NCBI GenBank assembly: GCA_044224515.1
Contig: JBGAKH010000008.1
Location: 124,001 to 188,000 of the forward strand
Source: JBBATK01 sp044224515
GTDB lineage: Bacteria; Bacteroidota; Ignavibacteria; Kapaibacteriales; NICIL-2
Reading direction: 5' to 3'
Length of the DNA stretch: 64,000 bases
In this document: positions 54,132-62,684 of the stretch, piece after piece
How the letters are laid out: each line of letters starts with the position of its first letter
Position numbering within the stretch: the first letter of the stretch is position 1
Program-made: the position numbers and the translations under genes
Notes under the pieces: model-generated
Told to the model about the DNA's origin: nothing
The model's input: only the letters and a program-made list of their open reading frames with translations
The model's database searches: none

Positions 54132-56114
54132 ATGCCAAAGAGCCATTCACAAACAGGTCGAACTTCAAAAAAGGCAGCACGTTTACTCGATGCTGCCTTT
54201 TTAGCCTTAGAGCACAAAGATTTGCCTTCCATGAGAGCAGCATGTGCCGAGCTGGAATTCCTACGCGACTCGGATCTTTGGGGCTATGTTTTGTATTTAG
54301 AGTGGAGAATTTGCTTCAACGATGGTGATGCCCTTGGCGCTGAGAGCTACTGGGAGCAAGTAGTGAGCTTTTTTAGCAAACAGGGCAATAAGACATGGCT
54401 GTTGCGTTGTCATGTAAGGAGATTACAGGATTGCTGCCGAAGCCTAAGTATACATGAAATTGAAGCTCGCCTAGAAAATATCCGCCTGCAGAGCCTTGTG
54501 GGTGATGATCTACATTTCATGTACACGGATGCTATTTCGGACCTTTTTTCTGTGCTTGCTGATAAGGGAACACTTTCCCGTGAGTTGATTTTCCAACTTA
54601 TGCATTACGCCGAGATGAGTATGCCAAACGTTGCACCCTATAGCAAGATTAAAAGTGCTATCAACTGTAGTGCGGCACTTTTAACTGTAGGTGAGATCGC
54701 AACAACATTGGCGATACTTGAGCGAGCTATGACCTTGGCTTCCGCGTACACCGATGGCTTTAAGCATGTTTATGTCGAAAAGACGGAGCTAAGCTGGAGG
54801 GGCATCCGAAGAGTCTCAGTGGAGATAAGCCGCGAACTTTCCCAGCTTCACTGCGCATATGCCTCTTTGCTCGCACGACTCGGAAACATTGAAAAAGCCG
54901 TTTCTTCACTTGAGTTTGTGCTCACTTTGCATTCTGCAGGCCGGGAGCACATTTCACGTGCTGCGCTGCTCAATCAAGTTGGTGTTCTTCACATGACTGC
55001 TGGCTCCGTGGATCTAGCACTAAGTGCTTATCTTGAAGCCGAACGCATTCTAGCGCTTTCCGAGCGTAACACTGTCCGACAGTGCATCCTTCTTTGTAAC
55101 AAAGCCGAAGCTCTTGCTAAGCAACGCCGCTTCAATGAGGCAATTTCTGAGTTGAAAAAAGCTCTTGAGATTGCGAATCAAAACGACTTTGAAAGTGTGC
55201 AAGGAGACATCTCTCTCGAACTAGGCTCTTTGTATGCAACCTTAGGCAGTCAAAGTAATGCACTGCAGCTATTAGAGACTGCATTGCGTATTGCACAAAA
55301 GCAAGGAAACGCGCTGCTGACAGTCAAAGCCTATAGAGCACTTGGTCAAGTGAACATGACTATTGACTCCAGCCATGCCTTCACTCAATTCAGTAACGCC
55401 GTTAGCCTGGCTAGAGAACTTAACAACAGACTTGAGATGAAGCATTTACACTATGATCTGTGTAAGTACTACAAACTCATGGGTCAGGCTTCGCAAGCAC
55501 TTTTTCACTTTGAAGAATACGTTGCACTCAAAGATGCTCTCTTTACGGAAGAATCTCAGAGATTGCTTTCCAACGTTTCCATTCTTCAGAAAGTGGAATC
55601 TTTCAAAGCTGAAGCCGACAAATCAGTACAAGAGTTGCAGGTAGTGCGCACAGAACTCCAGCGCAAAACTCTGCAATTGAGCTCAGTTGAGGATGAACTT
55701 AGAGACCTGGCAGTTAACCTAAGCGCCAATCAGGAATTTCTTACAATTCTCAAGGAAAAGATTTCCAGGCTTGGTCGTAATCGAAGTCTGCACAATCATG
55801 AGGAGTTTACGAGCCTGCTAGCTGAAATTGACAACAGCCCCTTAAATGCCGCTAAAAGAAAGCACTTTGCTACTGCCTTCTACGACGCAAACAAACCATT
55901 CGTGGATCGCCTCAAGCAGCAGTACCCAAGTCTGTCAACTTCAGAGCTTAAAGTGTGCGTATTCCTTAGCATGATGATGGAATCCAAAGACATTGCAAGC
56001 AACCTGAACGTAGACAAACGCACTGTTGACAATCACCGGCTTTTCATAAGGCGCAAGCTTGCGTTGTCCCGCAGCCAAAACCTCAACCAGTTCTTGAACT
56101 CCCTTCGCTCCTGA
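54132..56114 (+). CDS. TPR-repeat regulator with LuxR-type C-terminal HTH
   Basis: A protein of 660 residues. Residues ~15-470 are alpha-helical TPR repeats (LNQVGVLHMTAGSVDLALSAY, LELGSLYATLGSQSNALQLLE in parts). Residues ~470-560 are a coiled coil (ELQVVRTELQRKTLQLSS). The last 65 residues are a GerE/LuxR-like HTH: LSTSELKVCVFLSMMMESKDIASNLNVDKRTVDNHRLFIRRKL, shown by its parts LSTSELKVCVFLSM and SKDIASNLNVDKRTVDNHR. This is the TPR-HTH family of Bacteroidota transcription factors. It is cytoplasmic, with no membrane segment. Divergent to the RHS operon, it is the natural candidate to regulate it. Confidence 0.88.
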   Translation: MPKSHSQTGRTSKKAARLLDAAFLALEHKDLPSMRAACAELEFLRDSDLWGYVLYLEWRICFNDGDALGAESYWEQVVSFFSKQGNKTWLLRCHVRRLQDCCRSLSIHEIEARLENIRLQSLVGDDLHFMYTDAISDLFSVLADKGTLSRELIFQLMHYAEMSMPNVAPYSKIKSAINCSAALLTVGEIATTLAILERAMTLASAYTDGFKHVYVEKTELSWRGIRRVSVEISRELSQLHCAYASLLARLGNIEKAVSSLEFVLTLHSAGREHISRAALLNQVGVLHMTAGSVDLALSAYLEAERILALSERNTVRQCILLCNKAEALAKQRRFNEAISELKKALEIANQNDFESVQGDISLELGSLYATLGSQSNALQLLETALRIAQKQGNALLTVKAYRALGQVNMTIDSSHAFTQFSNAVSLARELNNRLEMKHLHYDLCKYYKLMGQASQALFHFEEYVALKDALFTEESQRLLSNVSILQKVESFKAEADKSVQELQVVRTELQRKTLQLSSVEDELRDLAVNLSANQEFLTILKEKISRLGRNRSLHNHEEFTSLLAEIDNSPLNAAKRKHFATAFYDANKPFVDRLKQQYPSLSTSELKVCVFLSMMMESKDIASNLNVDKRTVDNHRLFIRRKLALSRSQNLNQFLNSLRS

Positions 56115-56162
56115 AAACAACAAGCACCGTTTGTCCGGACTCGTTGACCTACAGCTAGTGCT

Positions 56163-56209
56163 GTGTACTTTTTGTGTACTACCCAATTTGCCCGCACTGA
56201 CGATATTTG
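56163..56209 (+). promoter_or_regulatory. Bipartite element copy D (GTGTACTTTTTGTGTA ... GATATTTG)
   Basis: Direct repeat at 56163-56178 (one C in the T run) and GATATTTG starting 39 bp later at 56202. A GTG 4 bp past the box opens a 49-codon frame (56214-56363) of no known family. The next recognised plus-strand gene is 630 bp away. Confidence 0.5.
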
Positions 56210-56338
56210 AACCGTGCAGAAGGCAAAGAAGGATAGCACGCCTGTACTCGCTGCTGAGCGATTTCGAGAACCGAGAGATGCAAGCGTACACGAAGGTGAC
56301 TTCACATTCGCTCTCTTGAAGTGTGTCGGGCAGAAATA

Positions 56339-56539
56339 TCAACCGTGGCGTTGCTCGCGATAAGGGCACCATGCAGGTGGATCGATCTGCGTTGGCAGGA
56401 TTTCGTTTTCCAGGCAGATGATAATGGTTTTGAGTTCGACTTCGCAGATTGCGTGATAGAAGACAAAATCCCCCGAGCCTGACCGCTCAGGCACTTGGAA
56501 ATAGCGACAACTGAAACAATTTGTTGGTAGGTTCTCCAT
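56339..56539 (-). CDS. Small Cys-motif protein
   Basis: A protein of 66 residues from the ATG at 56539 (open further to 56575). CFSCRYFQV near the start, a middle Cys (AICEVE) and PPAWCPYRE at the end give a C-x2-C...C...P-x-W-C-P pattern, seen in small zinc-binding proteins of unknown function in many bacteria. No signal peptide. It is alone and convergent with the TPR-HTH gene. Real but poorly characterised. Confidence 0.55.
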   Translation of the reverse strand: MENLPTNCFSCRYFQVPERSGSGDFVFYHAICEVELKTIIICLENEILPTQIDPPAWCPYREQRHG

Positions 56540-56842
56540 TGTGAAGATTTTGAGCTTATAGCTCGATACTGTCAATACATTATCATTTGGTAACAGTCAA
56601 TGGCTTGGTGGCTACAGGTCTCGACTCGCTGGCAGAGCGCAGTGAGCGTAGTTTTATGCATAATGCTCTAAAGCAGTGTAGCAACCAGTCTGCAAAACAT
56701 TAATACTTCACTTAAGTGCGCTTAGATGCGCTTTAATGGCAATGAGCTGGTAGTCCTGAAGAGATCTGACAACAAGTGTTAGACTTCTACTCAAGACTTA
56801 GAGTACGTAAGAATACAATCTATGCATTCCAGGAGCATTTAA
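56540..56842. other. Intergenic region
   Basis: About 300 bp of AT-rich DNA. I see no gene or clear structure except a possible SD (AGGAG) for the gene at 56843. Confidence 0.4.
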
Positions 56843-57235
56843 ATGGAAATAAATTACGGCTTGGTCAGGGAAATTCTTCGATTCGTGGCTACTGGTACTA
56901 ATACTGTGGATGCTTTTAGCACCGAGTTGCAACAAAACAACCAGCAGGAACTGTATTATCACACCGAGATGCTTTCTGCTTCTGGCCTCTTTATTCACTC
57001 AGAATTTCCACCAAAAGGAGATCACCAGGAAGTATTGAACTGGCTCGCTCAGTCAAAACTAAGCTTGCTGGGTCAGGAGTACTGGGAAGCCTTTAAAGAC
57101 GAGGACATTTGGCTGCATTGTCAGGCACTTGCTGGCAGAGTTGGAAAACAATCTCTCGAGGTACTAAAGGATATAGCTTTGCAACTAATTCGCGATCATT
57201 ACACTGTTGCAATGCAAGCAGCACGTAAGTATTGA
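56843..57235 (+). CDS. DUF2513-like protein
   Basis: A protein of 130 residues with a good SD (AGGAG, 9 bp before ATG). The layout matches DUF2513: an N-terminal helix (YGLVREILRFVATG), a His-bearing wing-helix-like segment (LYYHTEMLSASGLF), LSLLGQEYWEAFKDEDIW (the 'L-T-x-x-G-x-x-F-L-x-x-I-x-D-x-x-I-W' motif) and a C-terminal helix. DUF2513 proteins are common in prophages and defence or mobile regions, with no known function. It is cytoplasmic and monocistronic. Confidence 0.75.
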   Translation: MEINYGLVREILRFVATGTNTVDAFSTELQQNNQQELYYHTEMLSASGLFIHSEFPPKGDHQEVLNWLAQSKLSLLGQEYWEAFKDEDIWLHCQALAGRVGKQSLEVLKDIALQLIRDHYTVAMQAARKY

Positions 57236-57928
57236 AATAAACGGTCCACCACGATTGACAGCCACGACTTCCTGTCACTTATTATGAGTTCATTTCTCGC
57301 GACTTGAATTTGAGTCAACGCGCACCTCAAATGCTTGCATGTAGTCATATTTGCGGAGCCCTCTGTTCGCCGCGACACTTCACCACTACCCTTCGCTCCG
57401 CCTCTTCATCCTTGCCTATTAGAGACATTTACAAGGAATTCCTTGTTCTCACCATCGAACCACTAGCTATGTCAGGTGATTAGTAGATCACACATACTCT
57501 CAGTTGCCGTTTCATGATTCAGTACTGTATCGAACCCTTCGTGGAAATATCTTCACACGGTATCCATGCAGACTCGGTATACAAAGTGTCAGTTGTGCAT
57601 TTTTTGTGTATTGAGAACTTGATTGCTGCAAGCGATTTTTGCTACATGCACTGCGTTGGGGTTGAGGGACAATACAGCTATCTCGTTGTGAAGCGACATG
57701 TAACATGCGGAGTCACTCCTGCACGACGCATGTTATGATGCAGTCTGTATGAGGTTCTCACGTCTTCCGCATGATGATCTAGCGGTAACGACAGAATGCG
57801 AGTACTGACAGAGTAAACCTCATTCAATCGATTGAAAAGCCCTTATGAGAAAGCTCACGAGGGGTAGGAAGGAACTTCTTGGCAAGGGTGGTTTCATTTG
57901 TACCAATCAACTTTTAATGGAGAACTAC
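57236..57928. other. Intergenic region with element copy E
   Basis: About 690 bp. Besides element copy E (57595-57641), an ATG at 57646, 4 bp past the element, opens a 30-codon frame to 57738. No recognised gene. Confidence 0.4.
57595..57641 (+). promoter_or_regulatory. Bipartite element copy E (GTGCATTTTTTGTGTA ... GATTTTTG)
   Basis: Direct repeat at 57595-57610 and GATTTTTG starting 39 bp later at 57634, followed by CTACATG. It reads toward the M19 dipeptidase gene, 288 bp downstream. Confidence 0.5.
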
Positions 57929-59182
57929 ATGCCTGTTGAGAGTAAAATGGTTTTCGACATTCACGCGCATGCATCATTGAAAGGCTATGTCTTTGGTAAT
58001 GATCTGACTCACAGGCACTCCCACCCACTGCCGGATTTCTATACTCTAGACGCACAGATCGACCTTCCTGACATGAACGAAGGAGGTGTGCAACTGATGA
58101 TGTGCGCACACTACCTCATTGAACGGGAGTTCATTTCTCACTGGAGTCCAACCCTTCGCTTTCTATCCGATTTTTACCAGTGGATAGAACAGCGAGGCTT
58201 GGTGGAAGACTCTGCGCAGCCCGGTCATGCCTTCAATCAAATGCTTGGCATCATGGCACATTTCGAAAAAGCTCTGGTAAAAGCAAACACCAAAGGTTTT
58301 GCGTGCTGTGTGGCTAAGAACCTCATGGAAGCAAGACTGGGCATTTTGCAAGGAAAGACCGTGTTCCTGCATGGCATTGAAGGGACGAACTGCTTCAACA
58401 ACCTCGGTGAGGATCTTCCACTCGTGAAGGCAGTCTCATTGTTAAAATCAGCTGGTGTTGCTCAAGTGACGCTTGCACACCTGGTGGATTCGGAGCTGGT
58501 TCCTTCACAACAAATGATACCACCCGGTACTAAAAAAGAGCTGGGATATACTGGAGCCGATCCGGATCCAGATGCAACCCTGAACACTAAGGGTGAGGAG
58601 CTCGTTACTGCTCTCATGGATGCTGGCATACTCATAGACCTTCAACACTGTACTCCTGCCACACGGCGCCAAGTCTACGCAATCAACAAACAAAGGGATG
58701 ACAAGAAGACTCCGCTTCTGTTTAGCCACACCGGACTTCGTAGCATCGCGGTGCAAGGTAAGATGGGTGAGATGTCACAAGGAAAATACACGTATCAATG
58801 TGACCTTGATAACCTTCCAACAGATGAAGAGGTTGTGGAGATCATTCGAAGTGGGGGCGTAATCGGGGTCATTTTTGCCAACTACTGGCTGTGCGGCACA
58901 GAGGAAGACTCACTGGCTGAAGAGAATGGCATACCGTGGGTCATCAAAACGATAAAAGCCATTGCCGCACTTGAGAAGACAGAAAACGCAAGCTTTGACT
59001 ACGAACATATATGCATCGGAAGTGATATGGATGGATTTACACAAAGGCCCGATGATTTGACTTCTCCGCGGAACATGAACGATTTGAGGGAGGCATTATT
59101 TGCTGCGGGTTTAAACGACACTCAAGTACAAAACATCCTTTGGCGAAACTACATGCGAGTGCTTGAACGCGGTTGGAAGTAG
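57929..59182 (+). CDS. Membrane dipeptidase-like metallohydrolase (peptidase M19 family)
   Basis: A protein of 417 residues from the ATG at 57929, preceded by TGGAGA; the frame is open upstream to 57845. It resembles renal dipeptidase-type zinc hydrolases: VFDIHAHA (first metal motif, H-x-H instead of H-x-D), LHGIEGTN (bridging Glu), VTLAHLVDSE (metal His), ILIDLQHCTP (His), LLFSHTGLRS (His) and ICIGSDMDGF (final Asp). It lacks a signal peptide or anchor, so it is probably cytoplasmic. It would cleave dipeptides or a related amide; the substrate is unknown. The next gene is a transglutaminase-like fusion in the same direction. Confidence 0.85.
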   Translation: MPVESKMVFDIHAHASLKGYVFGNDLTHRHSHPLPDFYTLDAQIDLPDMNEGGVQLMMCAHYLIEREFISHWSPTLRFLSDFYQWIEQRGLVEDSAQPGHAFNQMLGIMAHFEKALVKANTKGFACCVAKNLMEARLGILQGKTVFLHGIEGTNCFNNLGEDLPLVKAVSLLKSAGVAQVTLAHLVDSELVPSQQMIPPGTKKELGYTGADPDPDATLNTKGEELVTALMDAGILIDLQHCTPATRRQVYAINKQRDDKKTPLLFSHTGLRSIAVQGKMGEMSQGKYTYQCDLDNLPTDEEVVEIIRSGGVIGVIFANYWLCGTEEDSLAEENGIPWVIKTIKAIAALEKTENASFDYEHICIGSDMDGFTQRPDDLTSPRNMNDLREALFAAGLNDTQVQNILWRNYMRVLERGWK

Positions 59183-59296
59183 CTGTGACTTGTGGCAATG
59201 TAACTGACTGTGGAAGTCAAGTGAAAGACTGCACCTGTGCTTCAAGCCGTTAATTCTATTAGCAATCACTTTTCTCATCAATACAAAGGTTCAGAT

Positions 59297-60844
59297 ATGT
59301 GCATGTCTTCATCGAACTACAAAATCTCAGGTCATTGCAATTGGGAAGGCGACAAGATTGTTTTTGACACTTCAATAAAAGCAATGCGCAAAATCCCTGA
59401 AATTTTGCCGGAGCGACGCTATGAAATCGACATTCGTGAATTTTTGTCCTCGCAGAACAACTCCATCATGCACCACACACTCAACAAGATTGCAAGTCAG
59501 GTGCCAGCCGACGAGCGTTTTAGGTTTTTCATTCGGCAAAAGGGAGCGTTTGACTTTCGAGCATTGAGAATACTAGACTATGTCGCTAGCAACATAAGCT
59601 ACAGAAACCGACCATCACGCGATTTTGACTCATGGCTCTTTCCGGATGAGACCATAGCACTTGGCTCAGGTGACTGCGAGGACATTGCCTTCCTAATTGC
59701 CAGCCTTCTCATAGCATCTGGAATAAGCCCCTACGAAGTTCGAGTGGCGCTAGGCTATGTACACACAAGCGGCACGAAGCAGTTTCACCCGCACGCATGG
59801 ACAATGTATCGAACCGAGTCCGGACGGTGGATGCTCTTTGATCCTCTGGCTGTGACCGCTCAACCGAAAAAAGCTGTTGTAGCAAAAAACTCGAGAAAGA
59901 AAGCTTCAGCCGCGACAGATGATACTCCAATGTTTCAGTACATACCTCATTATGTGTTCAACACAGATCACTTATGGAGCGTTGATAACTCACGAAGCAA
60001 AGATTCAACCTTTACTCACTTTGTAAAAAGGCAGTACAAGCGCCAAGACGACTTTTGGTCCAAATTCAATCCGAAGTTTTCACTTGGCACGCACAATACT
60101 ATCTTCACTGAAGCACTCGTAAAAACCAAACTTCTGAGTGATGTTGAAATTGCAGCTATTCGACTGAACAGTATGCTTATCGACAGACCTGTCTTCGGAT
60201 ATCATCCCTTTGATCACATGGATAATGGCTACATTGAAGAAGGTTGGCAGCGAGTAAACAATAGGCTCTCAACGGGTAGTTTAACCGATCTGGCATTTGC
60301 CCTGCATGCAATAGCGGACTTCTATGCTCATTCAACCTATGGACACTTTTTCCAAGGCAACACTCCTATCCCTATTTTCGATCAAGGTCTGAAGATCCCA
60401 AACAAAGCAGCTGTACTTCAGGATGTGTACATTAACTCTGAAGCTAAGAACAATGTCAACTCACTCAATTTTGATCACTTCAGTACGAACAGCAGCTCGG
60501 CACCCATTGCACGTAGCGCCGATGAGAAGAACTATTGGGTTTCCCGTGAACTCATAAGCGGTCGATATGCACAGCCCCATGACAATAGTGAGGGATTTCT
60601 CAGTTGGGGCTCCCTTACACACTACCCTGACGACTTAAAATCTCCAGCTGAAATCTCACACCGGTTGTACCTTCCCCATCATGATGAAATCGCAGTTGAT
60701 AGTTCCCAAATCACAGACGGCCATCTGTTGTACGATTCCGCTACCTACGCAAGTCAGTTCAAGAAGAGAAAAGATGCAGCTATCAGGCACACCGTTGCGG
60801 CTACCACACAGTGGAAAAAATTGTTCAGTAGTTCCACTCTGTAA
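59297..60844 (+). CDS. Transglutaminase-like protease fused to Het-C/phospholipase C-like domain
   Basis: A protein of 515 residues from the ATG at 59297 (SD-like AAAGG); a GTG at 59237 is possible. The N-terminal part (~20-200) is a transglutaminase-like cysteine peptidase with the triad Cys in GSGDCEDIAFLIASLLIASG (cut to GSGDCEDIAFL), His in FHPHAWTMY and Asp in MLFDPLA. The second half has SLTDLAFALHAIADFYAHS, an H-x3-D-x3-H arrangement typical of the zinc-binding helix of Het-C and zinc-dependent phospholipase C proteins, preceded by HPFDHMDN. There is no signal peptide. I have not met this fusion in my memory of named systems. It may act on a peptide or lipid as a suicide or toxin effector. 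Confidence 0.75.
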   Translation: MCMSSSNYKISGHCNWEGDKIVFDTSIKAMRKIPEILPERRYEIDIREFLSSQNNSIMHHTLNKIASQVPADERFRFFIRQKGAFDFRALRILDYVASNISYRNRPSRDFDSWLFPDETIALGSGDCEDIAFLIASLLIASGISPYEVRVALGYVHTSGTKQFHPHAWTMYRTESGRWMLFDPLAVTAQPKKAVVAKNSRKKASAATDDTPMFQYIPHYVFNTDHLWSVDNSRSKDSTFTHFVKRQYKRQDDFWSKFNPKFSLGTHNTIFTEALVKTKLLSDVEIAAIRLNSMLIDRPVFGYHPFDHMDNGYIEEGWQRVNNRLSTGSLTDLAFALHAIADFYAHSTYGHFFQGNTPIPIFDQGLKIPNKAAVLQDVYINSEAKNNVNSLNFDHFSTNSSSAPIARSADEKNYWVSRELISGRYAQPHDNSEGFLSWGSLTHYPDDLKSPAEISHRLYLPHHDEIAVDSSQITDGHLLYDSATYASQFKKRKDAAIRHTVAATTQWKKLFSSSTL

Positions 60845-61051
60845 GTCATAAATCATGCGAAAAGGAAGTGATCCGCTCGAGAGCGTGTGTTGACATGCGA
60901 AGTAATTGGATTGCATGAAGCTGAAGAATCAAAACTGACTCTCTCTTCTTTCAGGTGTCAGACTGGAAGAGCCAGAACGCATCGGTACGCGTGAGTCCTA
61001 TCGTTGCTCGACTGCCTAGAGGTCAGATGTATCACAACAAGAAATCTAAAC

Positions 61052-62128
61052 ATGAAAAAACATAACGCTTTACTGATTGTTGTTCTTTCTTTGATAGAGT
61101 TGGCGGCGGCAATACCACTACAAGCAAGCGAGACCTTCGAGCATTGTGGCACATGGCGCTGGAGCATCAAGACCCTTACAGATCAAAAAGGCTTAAGCGT
61201 GCTTCACTCAAATGCACGTGTCAGCTCAATCGATAGCCTTGTTGCACTAGAAAGACCTAGGGATGCAAACTCCGGCAACAATGAGCGATATGAAGCTGAA
61301 GGGCACCTTGTGCGCTGCAGAGCCTTACTCATTGCACACAAACAGGAATCGAGCTCAGACGGTGATCATGACTATCACTTAGTTCTGAAGTCCACAACAG
61401 CAGATGAAACTCTCATTGCTGAAATTCCCAGCGCAAATTGTCCTGAGGTGGCAAACCAAGCAGAACTGAAAGAGCTTTTTACTGAACTACGAAACACGTA
61501 CGATGCTGAGATCGGACGACCGACACAATCATTGAAAAACATTGGACCGATCGAAGTAGAGCTCGTCGGTGTACCATTCTTTGACAAAGAGGCACATGGT
61601 ACCGGTCATTCTAAAAACGGTATTGAGATTCACCCAGTTGTGAGTATAACACGTCTCGGAACAACCGCTCAGTCTTTTGTTTCTGCGGAGAATGACAAAT
61701 CAAGCACAAAAAGTAATGAAGACATTTCAACACAACACACGGAGATCGCTATGGCACCTGAGAGAGTTCTTTCAATTGTCCTACTGGGAGCGCTACTTGG
61801 CATGATTGGTCAGGGAGTACGCTTCATCATTGGACACAAAAAACTAAACGACGCCATTGCCTCAGAGGGAAGCAGAAGTACTAAAACATTTGACACTACC
61901 ACGATGCTCGTTTCCTTCGTCATTGCGTTTGCTGTCGGTGCCGTAGCAGGTGTATTGGCGAGTTTCCCCTACATCACAGAAGGAAAGCCATTTGATTCTC
62001 ACTTCATACCCATTGTAGTCGCCGCGGGATACGCAGGTACCGACTTTATTGAAGGCTTCGTTCAACGCAGCCCCATTAAAGGGAAAGTAAAGGGCGCAAG
62101 TTCTTCAGGCAACGAAGACAAGCCCTAG
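61052..62128 (+). CDS. Exported OB-like domain protein with C-terminal membrane helices
   Basis: A protein of 358 residues from the ATG at 61052. It has an export signal (NALLIVVLSLIELAAAIPLQA in part), then YEAEGHLVRCRALLIA, DGDHDYHLVLKS and ETLIAEIPSANC. Next comes the closing VELVGVPFFDKEAHGTGHSKNG with NGIEIHPVVSI (short pieces quoted). This set matches a widespread uncharacterised OB-like domain with a G-V-x-F-F-D...H...G-x-x-x-N-G-I-E-L-H-P signature. Unlike stand-alone members, it carries three or four transmembrane helices at the C-terminus (VLSIVLLGALLGMIG, TTMLVSFVIAFAVGAVAG, IPIVVAAGYAG). Function unknown. Confidence 0.7.
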   Translation: MKKHNALLIVVLSLIELAAAIPLQASETFEHCGTWRWSIKTLTDQKGLSVLHSNARVSSIDSLVALERPRDANSGNNERYEAEGHLVRCRALLIAHKQESSSDGDHDYHLVLKSTTADETLIAEIPSANCPEVANQAELKELFTELRNTYDAEIGRPTQSLKNIGPIEVELVGVPFFDKEAHGTGHSKNGIEIHPVVSITRLGTTAQSFVSAENDKSSTKSNEDISTQHTEIAMAPERVLSIVLLGALLGMIGQGVRFIIGHKKLNDAIASEGSRSTKTFDTTTMLVSFVIAFAVGAVAGVLASFPYITEGKPFDSHFIPIVVAAGYAGTDFIEGFVQRSPIKGKVKGASSSGNEDKP

Positions 62129-62684
62129 AGCAATACGGCAACACGCAATCACCGGCTTGTGCCAGGCACATGGTGTAAGTAAGCGAGAACGACAAGAAAT
62201 GTGCAGGTTTAGCGGGCAGTAAGTTCGAACAATTCGGTTGATCTAGGTCGCAGCCGGACAACCGAGAAAGGTAGATTCACTGCGTTAGCAACGCTGACCT
62301 GATAACCCGCGTAGGTGGTTGATAGTGTAAAAAGCAATCTAAGGTGAGGTTGAGGTAACGGCAGCGGCTACGGCTGAGATTGAGACGGCAGTTGAGTTTG
62401 AGACGGCAGTTGAGATTTGAGTCGACTGTCGCCATCTAGCCTACCTTAAAGTAGCAACCAATGACTCTGACGCCAGGATATTCGATTACTACAACCATAT
62501 CTACGGGAATGGTACTTGATTCTACCGAAAAAAAGAACCAGCCGCCAGTCAGAGCTGCGAACTGCACATGCGTTGCAATTTTAAGCACCGAATGAGCAAG
62601 GGACAGACTCAAATTCGCAAGCAGCTCACACTTCGACAATTACCATTGCCGGTTTAGTATTCACCCAGCTTACTTGTTTATACA
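62129..62684. other. Intergenic region with a short tandem repeat
   Basis: About 550 bp with no supported gene. The repeat at 62380-62418 is annotated separately. Confidence 0.4.
62380..62418 (+). repeat. Two-copy 18-bp tandem repeat (TTGAGACGGCAGTTGAGT-type)
   Basis: TTGAGACGGCAGTTGAGT is followed directly by a second unit differing in one or two bases, with weaker related units upstream (ACGGCAGCGGCTACGGCTGAGA). Confidence 0.6.

Noticed and set aside
23302..57641. Assigning the five bipartite elements as standard Bacteroidota -33/-7 promoters
   Set aside because: The gap from the TTTG of the T run to the second box is about 27 bp, not the usual 19-21, so a normal housekeeping promoter is not supported.
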